Shown: positions 1 to 7,671 of the stretch, piece after piece
Numbering within the stretch: position 1 is the first letter of the stretch
Layout: each line of letters begins with the position of its first letter
From: Chitiniphilus shinanonensis DSM 23277
GTDB lineage: Bacteria > Pseudomonadota > Gammaproteobacteria > Burkholderiales > Chitinibacteraceae
Direction: 5' to 3'
DNA: 64,000 nucleotides
Assembly (NCBI RefSeq): GCF_000374805.1
Contig: NZ_KB895343.1
Coordinates: forward strand, 95,660-159,659
Made by a program: the position numbers and the translations under genes
Notes under the pieces: model-generated
The model's input: the letters and a program-made list of their open reading frames with translations, nothing else
Database searches by the model: none
What the model was told of the DNA's origin: nothing

Positions 1-1
1 C

Positions 2-712
2 CACTTCATCGAGCTGTGCCTGGACGAAGCCGGCCGGGTGTGGCTGATGCTGCACTCGGGCAGCCGCGGCACCGGCAACGTGATCGGGCGCTATTTCATC
101 GACGCGGCGAAGAAGGACATGCGCCGGCACCAGGTGAACCTGCCCGACCACGACCTGGCGTATTTCAGCGAGGGCTCGACGCTGTTCGACGACTACGTCG
201 AGGCGTTGGAGTGGGCGCAGGACTACGCGCTGGTGAACCGCCGCGAAATGATGCGGCTGATCGTCGAGGCGCTGCGCCCGCACCTGCCGCCATTCACGCT
301 GACCGACGAGGCGATCAACTGCCACCACAACTACGTGGCGCGCGAAACCCACGGCGGCGAGCGGTTGTTCATCACCCGCAAGGGCGCCATCGCGGCGCAT
401 GCCGGGCAGCTGGGGATCATCCCCGGCTCGATGGGCGCCAAGAGCTACATCGTGCGCGGGCTGGGCAACGAGCAGTCGTTCTGCTCCTGCTCGCATGGCG
501 CCGGTCGGCGCATGAGCCGCAGCGAGGCCAAGCGGCGTTTCAACCGCTTCGACCTGGCGGCGCAGACCGAAGGCGTGGAATGTCGCAAGGACGGCGGGGT
601 GCTCGACGAGATCCCCGGCGCCTACAAGGATATCGACCAGGTGATGGCGCAACAGTCTGACCTGGTGGAGGTGGTGCACACGCTGAAACAGGTGCTGTGC
701 GTGAAGGGCTGA
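2..712 (+). CDS. rtcB: RtcB-family RNA-splicing ligase, 3' part (5' end outside window)
   Basis: C-terminal 236 codons of an RtcB family RNA ligase, which joins 2',3'-cyclic phosphate (3'-phosphate) and 5'-OH RNA ends using GTP and Mn2+. The frame is open from base 2, so the gene starts outside the window. Two family landmarks are visible: HSGSRGTGN near the start of the fragment, and CSCSHGAGRRMSR, whose His codon at 494-496 corresponds to the residue that carries the covalent GMP in RtcB. The protein ends KGVEC-type region to VLCVKG with a TGA stop. The genes that follow on the same strand (SEC-C motif gene, unknown 300-residue protein, 52-residue protein) are closely spaced and probably co-transcribed, ending at a strong terminator at 2166-2195. 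The family call is secure; the substrate is not known from sequence. Confidence 0.93.
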   Translation, partial: HFIELCLDEAGRVWLMLHSGSRGTGNVIGRYFIDAAKKDMRRHQVNLPDHDLAYFSEGSTLFDDYVEALEWAQDYALVNRREMMRLIVEALRPHLPPFTLTDEAINCHHNYVARETHGGERLFITRKGAIAAHAGQLGIIPGSMGAKSYIVRGLGNEQSFCSCSHGAGRRMSRSEAKRRFNRFDLAAQTEGVECRKDGGVLDEIPGAYKDIDQVMAQQSDLVEVVHTLKQVLCVKG

Positions 713-747
713 GCGTTCGCCAGCCCGTTGATTGCAAGGAGAAAACC

Positions 748-984
748 ATGAAAACGCAAACCAACCACTGCTTTCGAAACCATCGCCAAGCGCCGCAAGG
801 GGTTCCCGTCTGAAACGGGGGTGAAGCGCGGTCTGCGCTTCATCCGCGGCGGCGAGAAGGAACTGCTGGAAAAGCTGGGGCGCAACGATCCGTGTCCCTG
901 CGGCTCGACCCGTTCCTTTCAAGCACTGTTGCATGGCCAGCGGCCGCTTTCGACGGCAGCCAGCGCCATGACTATTTCCGTTAA
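748..984 (+). pseudogene. SEC-C zinc-motif small protein, interrupted by three +1 frame breaks
   Basis: A reading path from ATG 748 (purine-rich AAGGAG 7-8 bases upstream) to TAA 982-984 gives a coherent 77-residue protein only if one T is skipped at each of three places: TTT at 772-774, TTT at 917-919 and TTT at 948-950, each followed by C. The joined product contains [37 protein letters not shown] and [10 protein letters not shown], i.e. a SEC-C zinc-binding motif (Cys-Pro-Cys ... His-Cys-Cys), and ends QRHDYFR. Read without skipping, frame 1 stops at 811-813 after 21 codons. The three shifts all go the same way and sum to one codon. Possible explanations are a decaying pseudogene, local sequence error, or +1 frameshifting; the sequence alone cannot separate them. 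SEC-C motifs occur in SecA and many small proteins of uncertain role. Confidence 0.7.
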
Positions 985-1099
985 CGCCCGGGCGACCGGG
1001 CCCATTCAAGGAGCAACGAGATGATCGACCACGATGCCTCGTTCCACACCGATCCTGACCAATACGAACGCCCGCCCAGGCGGGCCATGGAGTTTTCAT

Positions 1100-2002
1100 A
1101 TGGACAAGCAGTTGGCCGACGAGATCGTCGGCATGCTGCCGCAAGGCCGCACTTGCTTTAACTATTATCCCGAGCGCTACGCCTGGCTGTTGCTGCGGCA
1201 CGTGGTGGGCGAGGGCGCCAGCGTCGCGGCGCTCAAGCAGAGCCCGTTCGCCGCCTTGCTGCAAAAGCCGCGCGTCAAGGCGTGGCTGGCGCAACTGGGC
1301 GGCAAGCGCATCGGCGTGGCCGACGTGGTGGCCGCCGATGGCGATCCGCAACCGTTGTGCTTCACGCTGAGCCTGGGCCATTGGGACGGCCAGCAGACCA
1401 CGCGCGGCGCGACCAACCTGGTGTTGCAGCTCAACTTCGACCGTGGGCACGACCGCCGTTACCGGGAACTGCTCCAGCCGACCCGCGACGACGACAGTCC
1501 TTTCGTCTACGGCTGCCATCCGGTGAACGAATCGGGGCGCAATACGCTGGCGTGGGCGCGGCTGGATGTCGATCTGGACGCCGGCGAAGTGCTGATCGAG
1601 GAGATCCAGAACGACTGGCTGCGTGAGGCCGCGTACTTCGAGCGCCGCCCCGAGGCGATGTATGGCATCGCGGGCGGCACCGAGCAGGTGCGCACGTATC
1701 TGTCGTGGCTGCTGGCGCGTTACCGCGCGGTTTGGGCCGAGGCGATGCTGGCCGCCACGGTGTGGTTCGTGCGTGAGGAGCTGGGGTTGCGGCGGCTGTT
1801 CTACCACAGCCCCGCGTCCAACGTGCGGCTCAAGGGCATCTCGCCCGACCGCGCGCCGCCGCGCTCGCTCTACACCGACCTGCCGCGCCAGTTCTGCTTC
1901 CGCCCCAGCAGCGAAGTGCCGCGCTTCCTGGCCGGCAAGCGCTCGAAGATCGCCCGCAACGCGCCGCTGTATGCGCTGCAACTGGAAAAGGTGGCGGCAT
2001 GA
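1100..2002 (+). CDS. Hypothetical protein, 300 residues (no family recognised)
   Basis: Soluble, mixed-charge protein without signal peptide or membrane segment; rich in Trp and Tyr (NYYPERYAWLLL, SLGHWDGQQ, QNDWLREAAYFERR, FYHSPASNVRLKG). No catalytic motif was recognised. Start choice is uncertain. ATG 1100 has GGAG at 1089-1092, seven bases upstream. A further ATG at 1021 has a better AAGGAG at about 1009-1014 and encodes [19 protein letters not shown]..., which would read straight into this protein if one T of the TTTT run at 1093-1096 were absent; as given, that frame stops at 1159-1161. This is the same kind of extra T seen three times in the preceding SEC-C gene. Its stop overlaps the next start (ATGA). 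Co-orientation with rtcB suggests a shared transcript, but a link to RNA repair is only inferred. Confidence 0.72.
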   Translation: MDKQLADEIVGMLPQGRTCFNYYPERYAWLLLRHVVGEGASVAALKQSPFAALLQKPRVKAWLAQLGGKRIGVADVVAADGDPQPLCFTLSLGHWDGQQTTRGATNLVLQLNFDRGHDRRYRELLQPTRDDDSPFVYGCHPVNESGRNTLAWARLDVDLDAGEVLIEEIQNDWLREAAYFERRPEAMYGIAGGTEQVRTYLSWLLARYRAVWAEAMLAATVWFVREELGLRRLFYHSPASNVRLKGISPDRAPPRSLYTDLPRQFCFRPSSEVPRFLAGKRSKIARNAPLYALQLEKVAA

Positions 2003-2157
2003 AGATCAAGCTTCCCCCCAGCGGCAAGCCGCGCAACCCGTTCGCCGTCGCCGCGCGGCAACGGGTGGCCGGCGCGCACGACAAGAGCGGCAAGGCCAAG
2101 CGCCAGGCGCAGCGGCAGGCGTTGCAACGCGCCTGGCGCACCGATCGTTTCGACTGA
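1999..2157 (+). CDS. Small basic protein, 52 residues, unknown function
   Basis: Starts at ATG 1999, overlapping the stop of the upstream gene by four bases (ATGA), which points to translational coupling. The product is strongly basic and low in hydrophobic residues: MKIKLPPSGKPRNPFAVAA at the N terminus, then a Lys/Arg/Gln/Ala-rich stretch ending AWRTDRFD. No signal peptide or membrane helix. Tiny basic proteins of this sort often bind nucleic acid, but nothing in the sequence proves that. It is the last gene of the rtcB-side unit and is followed 8 bases later by a Rho-independent terminator. The coupling and codon usage make a real gene likely. Confidence 0.65.
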   Translation: MKIKLPPSGKPRNPFAVAARQRVAGAHDKSGKAKRQAQRQALQRAWRTDRFD

Positions 2158-2165
2158 TGTGACAT

Positions 2166-2195
2166 GACGGCCCGCCGGCGGCGGGCCGTCTTTTT
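2166..2195 (+). terminator. Rho-independent terminator after the rtcB-side unit
   Basis: An 11 bp GC-rich stem (GACGGCCCGCC, loop GGC, GGCGGGCCGTC) at 2166-2190 followed by TTTTT. It closes the rtcB/SEC-C/unknown/small-protein unit. The following 270 bases up to the next start hold no convincing gene; a TATAGT box at 2212-2217 could be a -10 element but has no good -35 at the right distance. Confidence 0.88.
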
Positions 2196-2469
2196 GTTGA
2201 GGCCGGCATGCTATAGTCGAGCCGCTTCCCCTTTCCGGTATTCCATCCATGCGCCACTGCCGATGCCTCGTTGCCATGCCGCCCGTTGCGGGCGTGGCCG
2301 GCGCGCGTGTCGCGGATGCGAAATCGAAAAAACAGACGCTCATCTGACGGGCCGTCTGTTCCCGTCGGGTGTTCGGCCGACGGGATGCGCTCCACCTCTC
2401 CGCTTGTTTCCTGCTCCCCGCTGCCTGACCTCGATGGATCGACACTTGTCCAATCCACAGGAGGTTTTC

Positions 2470-3333
2470 ATGTTCGAAGGTATCTGGGTTCCCATGGTGA
2501 CGCCGTTGCGCGACGGTGCGCTCGATCTGCCGGCCGCGGCGCGGCTGGCGTCGCACCTGGCCGGCAGCGGCATCGCCGGGCTGGTGTTGTGCGGCACCAC
2601 CGGCGAGGCGTCGGCCTTGTCGGCGACCGAGCGGCGCGCCTTGTTCGACGCGGTGCGCCAGGCGGTCGATCTGCCGTTGATCGTCGGGGTGTCGGGCAGT
2701 GCCACCGCGGCGGTGGTGGAACAGGCCGCGAGCTGGGACGAGGCGGGCGCGGCGGGCCTGCTGGTGGCGGCGCCGTACTACGTGCGCCCCTCCCAGGCTG
2801 GCGTGCGCGCACATTTCGAAGCGGTGGCCGGCGCGACCCGGCTGCCCATCGTGCTCTACAACATCCCTTACCGCACCGGCGTGAACATCGAGGTGGACAC
2901 GGTGCGGGCGCTGGCGCGCAATCCGCAGTTTGTGGCGATCAAGGAATCGGGCGGCGGCAGCCTGGCGCAACTGGCCGCGTTGCTGGCGCATACGCCCTTG
3001 ACGGTGTTGTGCGGCGAGGACGCGCAGCTGTTCCCCGCGTTCTGCCTGGGCGCGCAGGGCGCGATCGCCGCCGCCGCGCACCTGCACCCGCAGCGTTATG
3101 TGCAATTGCTGGCGGATGTGCGGGCAGGGCGGCTGGCCGAGGCGCGCGAACAGGCACGCCGGCTGCAACCATTGATCGCGGCGCTGTTCTCCGAGCCGAA
3201 CCCCGCGCCGCTGAAGGCCGCGTTGTCGCACGCCGGCTGGCTGGCCGACGAACTGCGCCTGCCGATGCTGCCCGCCGGGGGGGACTGTCGACGGCAGCTG
3301 GACGAAGCGCTGGGCATGTTGTCGGCGGGTTAG
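2470..3333 (+). CDS. DapA-family (dihydrodipicolinate synthase/N-acetylneuraminate lyase) aldolase
   Basis: A 287-residue class I aldolase of the DHDPS/NAL superfamily, the usual length for the family. Visible landmarks are the GTTGE loop at residues 42-46, the active-site Tyr130 in YNIPYRTG and the Schiff-base Lys158 in VAIKES. Start ATG 2470 is preceded by AGGAGG at 2459-2464, a very strong ribosome site. Family members condense or cleave pyruvate with an aldehyde. DapA (4-hydroxy-tetrahydrodipicolinate synthase, lysine synthesis) is the commonest role, but nothing nearby belongs to lysine synthesis, so a paralogue with another substrate is possible. It is monocistronic in appearance. Confidence 0.85.
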   Translation: MFEGIWVPMVTPLRDGALDLPAAARLASHLAGSGIAGLVLCGTTGEASALSATERRALFDAVRQAVDLPLIVGVSGSATAAVVEQAASWDEAGAAGLLVAAPYYVRPSQAGVRAHFEAVAGATRLPIVLYNIPYRTGVNIEVDTVRALARNPQFVAIKESGGGSLAQLAALLAHTPLTVLCGEDAQLFPAFCLGAQGAIAAAAHLHPQRYVQLLADVRAGRLAEAREQARRLQPLIAALFSEPNPAPLKAALSHAGWLADELRLPMLPAGGDCRRQLDEALGMLSAG

Positions 3334-3471
3334 GCGCACAGGCCGCCGTCGGAGGCGATGGCGGCGGCCAACGCGACAAAACTTCTAATTTTTCATGAAG
3401 TTCCGGTGACGCCAGCCTTGCCCGGGGTAGGGGGTTGGGGCACAATCCCCCGGCTCTACGGGTCGGATTGA

Positions 3472-3548
3472 GAACGGCTAACAAAACCTTCCTGGCGGAG
3501 TCGCGCGAGTGCCGAGCCTCACTTGCCGTACTACACGCACTCGGGGCG
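3472..3548 (+). repeat. Dispersed hairpin repeat, copy A (half element)
   Basis: Begins GAACGGCTAACAAAACC, identical over 17 bases to the left end of copy B at 22458, and continues with matching blocks (CTGGC, GTCGCGC, GAGCCTCACTTGCCG). The opposite arm found in copies B and C is not present here, so this is a truncated copy. It lies in the 365-base gap (3334-3698) between the aldolase and the Rieske gene. The rest of that gap holds a GGGGGTT...AATCCCCC inverted repeat at about 3429-3452 and no supported gene. Confidence 0.6.
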
Positions 3549-3698
3549 GCCGAAAGAAGTCCTTCAGGACGTTTCGCGTTTCAGGTCGCTCCAGTTCTCA
3601 TCCGGCGTTTTCGCAACGATGGCTTGCCCACCCATCCCGCGTTCGCAACGCAAAGTGGCAAGACGTCTTAGACCTTCTAGCCCAGGGGGTGTGGGATT

Positions 3699-4814
3699 AT
3701 GACCAATCTGGCTACGGCTGCCGCCTTGCAGCTGGATATGACGACCCAACTGCCGGTGTCGTCCTACTTCGACGAGAAACTCCACCAGCTGGAGCTCGAA
3801 CGCCTGTTCGAACGCGGCCCCAAGTACATCGGCCACGAGCTGATGGTGCCCAACGCCGGCGACTACCACGTCCTGGAAATGACCGACGGCGCGCATTACC
3901 TGAAGCGCACCGATAGCGGCATCAAGCTGTTCTCCAATATCTGCCGCCACCGCCAGGCCAGCATGCTGGTCGGACGCGGCAATGCCACGCATACCATCTG
4001 CCCGCTGCATCGCTGGACCTACGACCAGCACGGCCAACTGCTGGGCGCGCCGCACTTTCCCGGCAACCCCTGCCTGCACCTGCCGGAAACCGAACTGGTG
4101 CAATGGAACGGCCTGCTGTTCGAGCGCAACGGCCATGATATCGAGGCGCACCTCAAGGATCTGGGCGTCGCCCGCGACCTGGATTTCTCCAGCTATGTGT
4201 TCCACCGCGTGCAGGTGGACGAGTACGTCGGTAACTGGAAGACCTTCATCGAGGTCTATCTGGAGGACTACCACGTCGAGCCCTTCCATCCGGGGCTCGG
4301 TCAGTTCGTCAGTTGCGACGACCTGAAGTGGCAGTTCGGCGATTGGTATTCGGTGCAGACGGTGGGTGTGCAGAACGCGCTGGCCCGGCCCGGATCGCGG
4401 GTCTACGCCGAATGGCACCAGCAGGTGCGCCGCTACTACGGCGACAAGCTGCCACCCTACGGCGCGATCTGGCTGACCTACTACCCGAACGTGATGATCG
4501 AGTGGTATCCGCACACGCTGGTGATCTCGACCATCGTGCCCACCGGGCCGCGCAGCTACAAGAACGTGGTGGAGTTCTACTATCCCGAGGACATCGCCTA
4601 CTTCGAGCCCGACTTTCTCGCGGCCGAGCAGGCGGCCTACGCCGAAACCGCGGTGGAGGACCAGGAGATCATCGACCGCATGGAAGCCGGCCGGCTGGCG
4701 CTGTACAAGGCGGGCCGCAACGAAGTCGGGCCTTACCAGAGCCCGATGGAGGACGGCATGCGGCACTTCCACCAGTTCCTGCGGCGCGAGCTGGGCGACG
4801 CGATCCGGCCCTGA
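3699..4814 (+). CDS. Rieske [2Fe-2S] non-heme iron oxygenase, alpha-subunit type
   Basis: A 371-residue ring-hydroxylating-type oxygenase. The N-terminal Rieske domain has Cys82-x-His84 and Cys101-x2-His104 (CRHRQ ... CPLHRWTY), the classic cluster ligands. The C-terminal catalytic domain contains NWKTFIEVYLEDYHVEPFHP, where His192 and His197 match two of the mononuclear iron ligands and Asp190 the bridging acidic residue region. Such enzymes need a reductase and hydroxylate or demethylate small aromatic or quaternary amine substrates; no reductase or ferredoxin gene is adjacent, so the substrate is unknown. ATG 3699 is used; ATG 3738 is an alternative with fewer residues. A terminator follows at 4869. 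Confidence 0.87.
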   Translation: MTNLATAAALQLDMTTQLPVSSYFDEKLHQLELERLFERGPKYIGHELMVPNAGDYHVLEMTDGAHYLKRTDSGIKLFSNICRHRQASMLVGRGNATHTICPLHRWTYDQHGQLLGAPHFPGNPCLHLPETELVQWNGLLFERNGHDIEAHLKDLGVARDLDFSSYVFHRVQVDEYVGNWKTFIEVYLEDYHVEPFHPGLGQFVSCDDLKWQFGDWYSVQTVGVQNALARPGSRVYAEWHQQVRRYYGDKLPPYGAIWLTYYPNVMIEWYPHTLVISTIVPTGPRSYKNVVEFYYPEDIAYFEPDFLAAEQAAYAETAVEDQEIIDRMEAGRLALYKAGRNEVGPYQSPMEDGMRHFHQFLRRELGDAIRP

Positions 4815-4868
4815 CCATGCGGGCCAGCCCTGATCGCCGCTGTGGCGCATCCAGGGGATAATCCACCG

Positions 4869-4898
4869 AAGGCAGCCCGGGCTGCCTTCCTTTCTTTT
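4869..4898 (+). terminator. Terminator after the Rieske oxygenase gene
   Basis: The perfect palindrome AAGGCAGCCCGGGCTGCCTT at 4869-4888 is followed by CCTTTCTTTT. It forms an 8 bp stem with a four-base loop and a T-rich tail. It ends the Rieske transcript before the DMT transporter gene. Confidence 0.7.
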
Positions 4899-4914
4899 CG
4901 GCCCTCGCACAACC

Positions 4915-5799
4915 ATGTCTTCATCGCTCTGGCGTCGTCTTGCCGAATCCGGCCCGTTCTGGATGATCGTGGCCGGCTTTTGCTTCGGCGTGATGGGCGT
5001 GTTCGTCAAGCTGGGCAGCAGCAGCTTTTCCACCGCCGAACTGGTGTTCTACCGCTGTCTGGCCGGGGTGATCGCCATCCTGGCGGTGGCGCTGCCGGCG
5101 CGTCGGCCGCTGTGGGTGCCGTGGCCGGCGATGCGGGTCCACCTCACGCGCAGCGTTTCCGGCTTCGTTTCGCTGATGCTGTACTTCTATGCCATCGGCC
5201 ACCTGCCGTTGCCGACCGCGGTCACGCTCAACTACACCTCGCCGCTGTTCCTGATGCTGCTGACCGCGCTGTGGCTTAAGCAGCCGCCGCAGGCGGGGCA
5301 GTGGCTCGCCATCGTGGTCGGCTTCGCCGGGGTGGCGCTGCTGCTGCGGCCGACGCTGGACGCCACCCAGTGGCTGGCCGGGGTGGTCGGCCTGAGTTCG
5401 GGCCTGCTGGCCAGCATCGCCTACATGAACGTGCACGAGCTGGGCCGCCTGGGCGAGCCGGAATGGCGCACGGTGTATTACTTCTCGCTGGTGTCGTCGC
5501 TGGGCGCCGGGCTGGTGATGTTGTGCCAGCCGCAGGCGCTGACGCCACTGTCGTTCGGCAATCTGTGGATCCTGCTGGGAATGGGCGTTGCCGCCACCTG
5601 CGCGCAATTGTCGATGACGCGCGCCTATTGCAAGGGCAAATCGCTGATCGTCGCCAGCATGGCCTACCTGACGGTGGTGTTCTCCACGCTGTTCGGCATG
5701 TTGATCTGGCGCGACGTGCTGCCGGTTTCCAGCTATGCGGGCATGTTGTTGATCGTGGGCTGCGGCATACTTTCCACGGCGGCGTCGAGCCGGCGTTGA
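4915..5799 (+). CDS. DMT superfamily (EamA-type) inner-membrane transporter
   Basis: A 294-residue, highly hydrophobic protein with about ten predicted membrane helices arranged as two EamA repeats (first about residues 15-145, second about 155-290). Typical EamA features are seen: FWMIVAGFCFGVMGVFVKLG at the start of repeat one, TAVTLNYTSPLFLMLLTALW in the middle and AYLTVVFSTLFGMLIWRDVLP in repeat two. Members export amino acids or other small metabolites; the substrate cannot be assigned. ATG 4915 lies just after the T-rich end of the previous terminator, so it probably has its own promoter. A MITE (5855-6112) follows 55 bases after the stop. Confidence 0.85.
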   Translation: MSSSLWRRLAESGPFWMIVAGFCFGVMGVFVKLGSSSFSTAELVFYRCLAGVIAILAVALPARRPLWVPWPAMRVHLTRSVSGFVSLMLYFYAIGHLPLPTAVTLNYTSPLFLMLLTALWLKQPPQAGQWLAIVVGFAGVALLLRPTLDATQWLAGVVGLSSGLLASIAYMNVHELGRLGEPEWRTVYYFSLVSSLGAGLVMLCQPQALTPLSFGNLWILLGMGVAATCAQLSMTRAYCKGKSLIVASMAYLTVVFSTLFGMLIWRDVLPVSSYAGMLLIVGCGILSTAASSRR

Positions 5800-5854
5800 A
5801 TCCGGCGCAACGCCGCGCCACGTGCGCGAAGGCGTCTTCGGGCACGTGTGATAC

Positions 5855-6112
5855 GCTAGGGCGTGTCATCAATGGTTTCGCGGCAGCGCCAGCCACAAGG
5901 CGCGCGACGCAGCCAATAACCGGTTATTGGCAAGGAGGGCAACGCAGTGGATGGTGTTTTTTCGGCCCAGCCCTTCGGGTTCGGCGCATTTCGGGCGCCA
6001 CGCGGTGTCGCTGGCCGCTTGCGGTATCCATACCGCGGCGCGACCCACTCCTGGCGCGGCATCCCGAACTGCGCCGAACGCTGTCGCGACACCATTGATG
6101 ACACGCCCTAGC
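5855..6112. mobile_element. Non-autonomous MITE-like element with long terminal inverted repeats
   Basis: The ends are inverted repeats: 5856-5876 is the exact reverse complement of 6091-6111 (21 bp, outermost CTAGGGCGTGTCATC), and the match extends to about 34 bp with two mismatches. Both ends begin with CTAG, consistent with a TA or CTAG target. The 258 bp body holds no gene and carries internal palindromes such as CAATAACCGGTTATTG (5911-5926) and GCGGTATCCATACCGC (6024-6039), so transcripts would be strongly folded. No transposase is present, so it must be mobilised in trans, perhaps by an IS5/IS427-like or Tc1-type enzyme with matching ends; that family assignment is an inference. It sits between the DMT transporter and surE. 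Confidence 0.85.
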
Positions 6113-6218
6113 CCCGGCTGACGCGATCGCCGCACGGCGCGACGGGGCGCTTTCGCGGCATGCAACCCGGCCGGGCGGCGCTGGCGCCGTCCTTTTCTTG
6201 ATCAGCGATCCGACCTCG

Positions 6219-6962
6219 ATGCGCATTCTGGTTTCCAACGACGACGGCTATTTCTCTCCCGGCATCGAAGCCCTGGCAGCCGCCTTGTCGGCCGAACACG
6301 AGGTCACCGTCTGCGCGCCCGAGCGCGACCGCAGCGCCGCCAGCAACTCGCTCACCCTGGATCGCCCGCTGAGCATCCGCCGCGCCCCGTCCGGCTTCTT
6401 CTACGCCAACGGCACGCCGACCGACTGCGTGCACGTGGCGGTCACCGGCTTCCTGCCCGAGCCGCCCGAGCTGGTGGTTTCCGGCATCAACCACGGCGCC
6501 AACCTGGGCGAGGACACCATCTATTCCGGCACCGTGGCCGCCGCCACCGAGGGCTATCTGCTGGGCGTGCCCGCGCTGGCGATCTCGCTGGCGTCGCGTA
6601 GCCCCCGTCATTACGATGCGGCCGCGCGCGTGGCGCGCGACCTGGTGGCGCATTGCCAGCGCCAGCCGTTTCGCGGCGCCGTGCTGCTCAACGTGAACGT
6701 GCCCGACCTGCCCTACGAAGAGATCAAGGGCTTCAAGACCACCCGCCTGGGGCATCGTCACAAATCCGCCCCGGTGATCAAGGGTGCCAACCCGCGCGGC
6801 GAGACCATCTGGTGGGTGGGCGCCGTCGGCGAGGTGGCCGACGCGGGCGAGGGCACCGATTTCCATGCCGTGGCCGAGGGCTATGTTTCGGTCACGCCGC
6901 TTTCCATCGATCTGACCGCTTTCGCTCAACTGGACTTCATTTCGACATGGCTGCCCGAATGA
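6219..6962 (+). CDS. surE: 5'/3'-nucleotidase SurE
   Basis: A 247-residue SurE phosphatase acting on nucleoside 5' and 3' monophosphates and short polyphosphates; a stationary-phase survival protein. Metal-binding Asp8-Asp9 lie in [13 protein letters not shown], and [13 protein letters not shown] and [11 protein letters not shown] match the family's other metal and substrate loops. ATG 6219 is chosen because translation from it begins MRILVSNDD, the usual N terminus; a TTG further upstream is less likely. First gene of the conserved surE-pcm-nlpD-rpoS block, overlapping pcm by four bases. Confidence 0.95.
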   Translation: MRILVSNDDGYFSPGIEALAAALSAEHEVTVCAPERDRSAASNSLTLDRPLSIRRAPSGFFYANGTPTDCVHVAVTGFLPEPPELVVSGINHGANLGEDTIYSGTVAAATEGYLLGVPALAISLASRSPRHYDAAARVARDLVAHCQRQPFRGAVLLNVNVPDLPYEEIKGFKTTRLGHRHKSAPVIKGANPRGETIWWVGAVGEVADAGEGTDFHAVAEGYVSVTPLSIDLTAFAQLDFISTWLPE

Positions 6963-7618
6963 ACTTCAATATCCCCGGTAACAGTGGCATGACTTCGGCC
7001 CGCACCCGCGCCCGGCTGGTGGAGCGATTGCGCGCATCGGGCATCCGCAGCGAGGAGGTACTCGGCGTGATCGGCGAGGTGCCGCGCCATGCCTTCGTCG
7101 ACGAGGCGCTGGCGCACCGCGCCTACGACGATGTCTCGCTGCCGATCGGGCACAGCCAGACCATCTCCCAGCCCTATATCGTCGCCCGCATGACCGAACT
7201 CGCGCTGGAATCGCCGGGGCGTGGCAAGGTACTGGAGATCGGCACCGGCTGCGGCTACCAGACCACCGTGCTGGCTCAGTGTTTCAAGACCGTCTACTCG
7301 GTGGAGCGCATCGGCGCGCTGGCGCGCACCGCGCGGGAACGCCTGTCGCAACTGGGGGTGCATAATGTGCGCTTGCGGCATGGCGACGGCAGCAAGGGCC
7401 AGCCGGACGCCGCGCCGTTCGACGCCATTCTGATCACCGCCGCGGCGCCCATCGTTCCGGAATTCCTGATCGAGCAGCTGGTGATCGGCGGCCGCCTGGT
7501 GTTCCCGGTCGGCACCACCGACCAGGAGCTGCGCATGATCGAACGCCTCGAAGATGGCCACCAGGAAACCCGGCTGGAAAAGGTGCGTTTCGTGCCATTG
7601 TTGCCGGGCCTGGCCTGA
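6959..7618 (+). CDS. pcm: Protein-L-isoaspartate O-methyltransferase
   Basis: A 219-residue SAM-dependent enzyme that methylates isoaspartyl residues to start repair of aged proteins. The SAM-binding motif [12 protein letters not shown] is clear, preceded by the family hallmark [12 protein letters not shown]. Start ATG 6959 overlaps the surE stop (ATGA), favouring coupled translation; ATG 6947 and ATG 6989 are in-frame alternatives. Part of the surE-pcm-nlpD-rpoS block, where its usual neighbours confirm the call. Confidence 0.94.
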   Translation: MNFNIPGNSGMTSARTRARLVERLRASGIRSEEVLGVIGEVPRHAFVDEALAHRAYDDVSLPIGHSQTISQPYIVARMTELALESPGRGKVLEIGTGCGYQTTVLAQCFKTVYSVERIGALARTARERLSQLGVHNVRLRHGDGSKGQPDAAPFDAILITAAAPIVPEFLIEQLVIGGRLVFPVGTTDQELRMIERLEDGHQETRLEKVRFVPLLPGLA

Positions 7619-7671
7619 GCCCCGTTTATTCCCGCCAAGCCTTGGCGTTGCACCCATCAAGGAGTCTGCCC

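Noticed and set aside
5855..6112. Short reading frames inside the MITE
   Set aside because: No ribosome sites and no similarity; they follow from the inverted-repeat structure.
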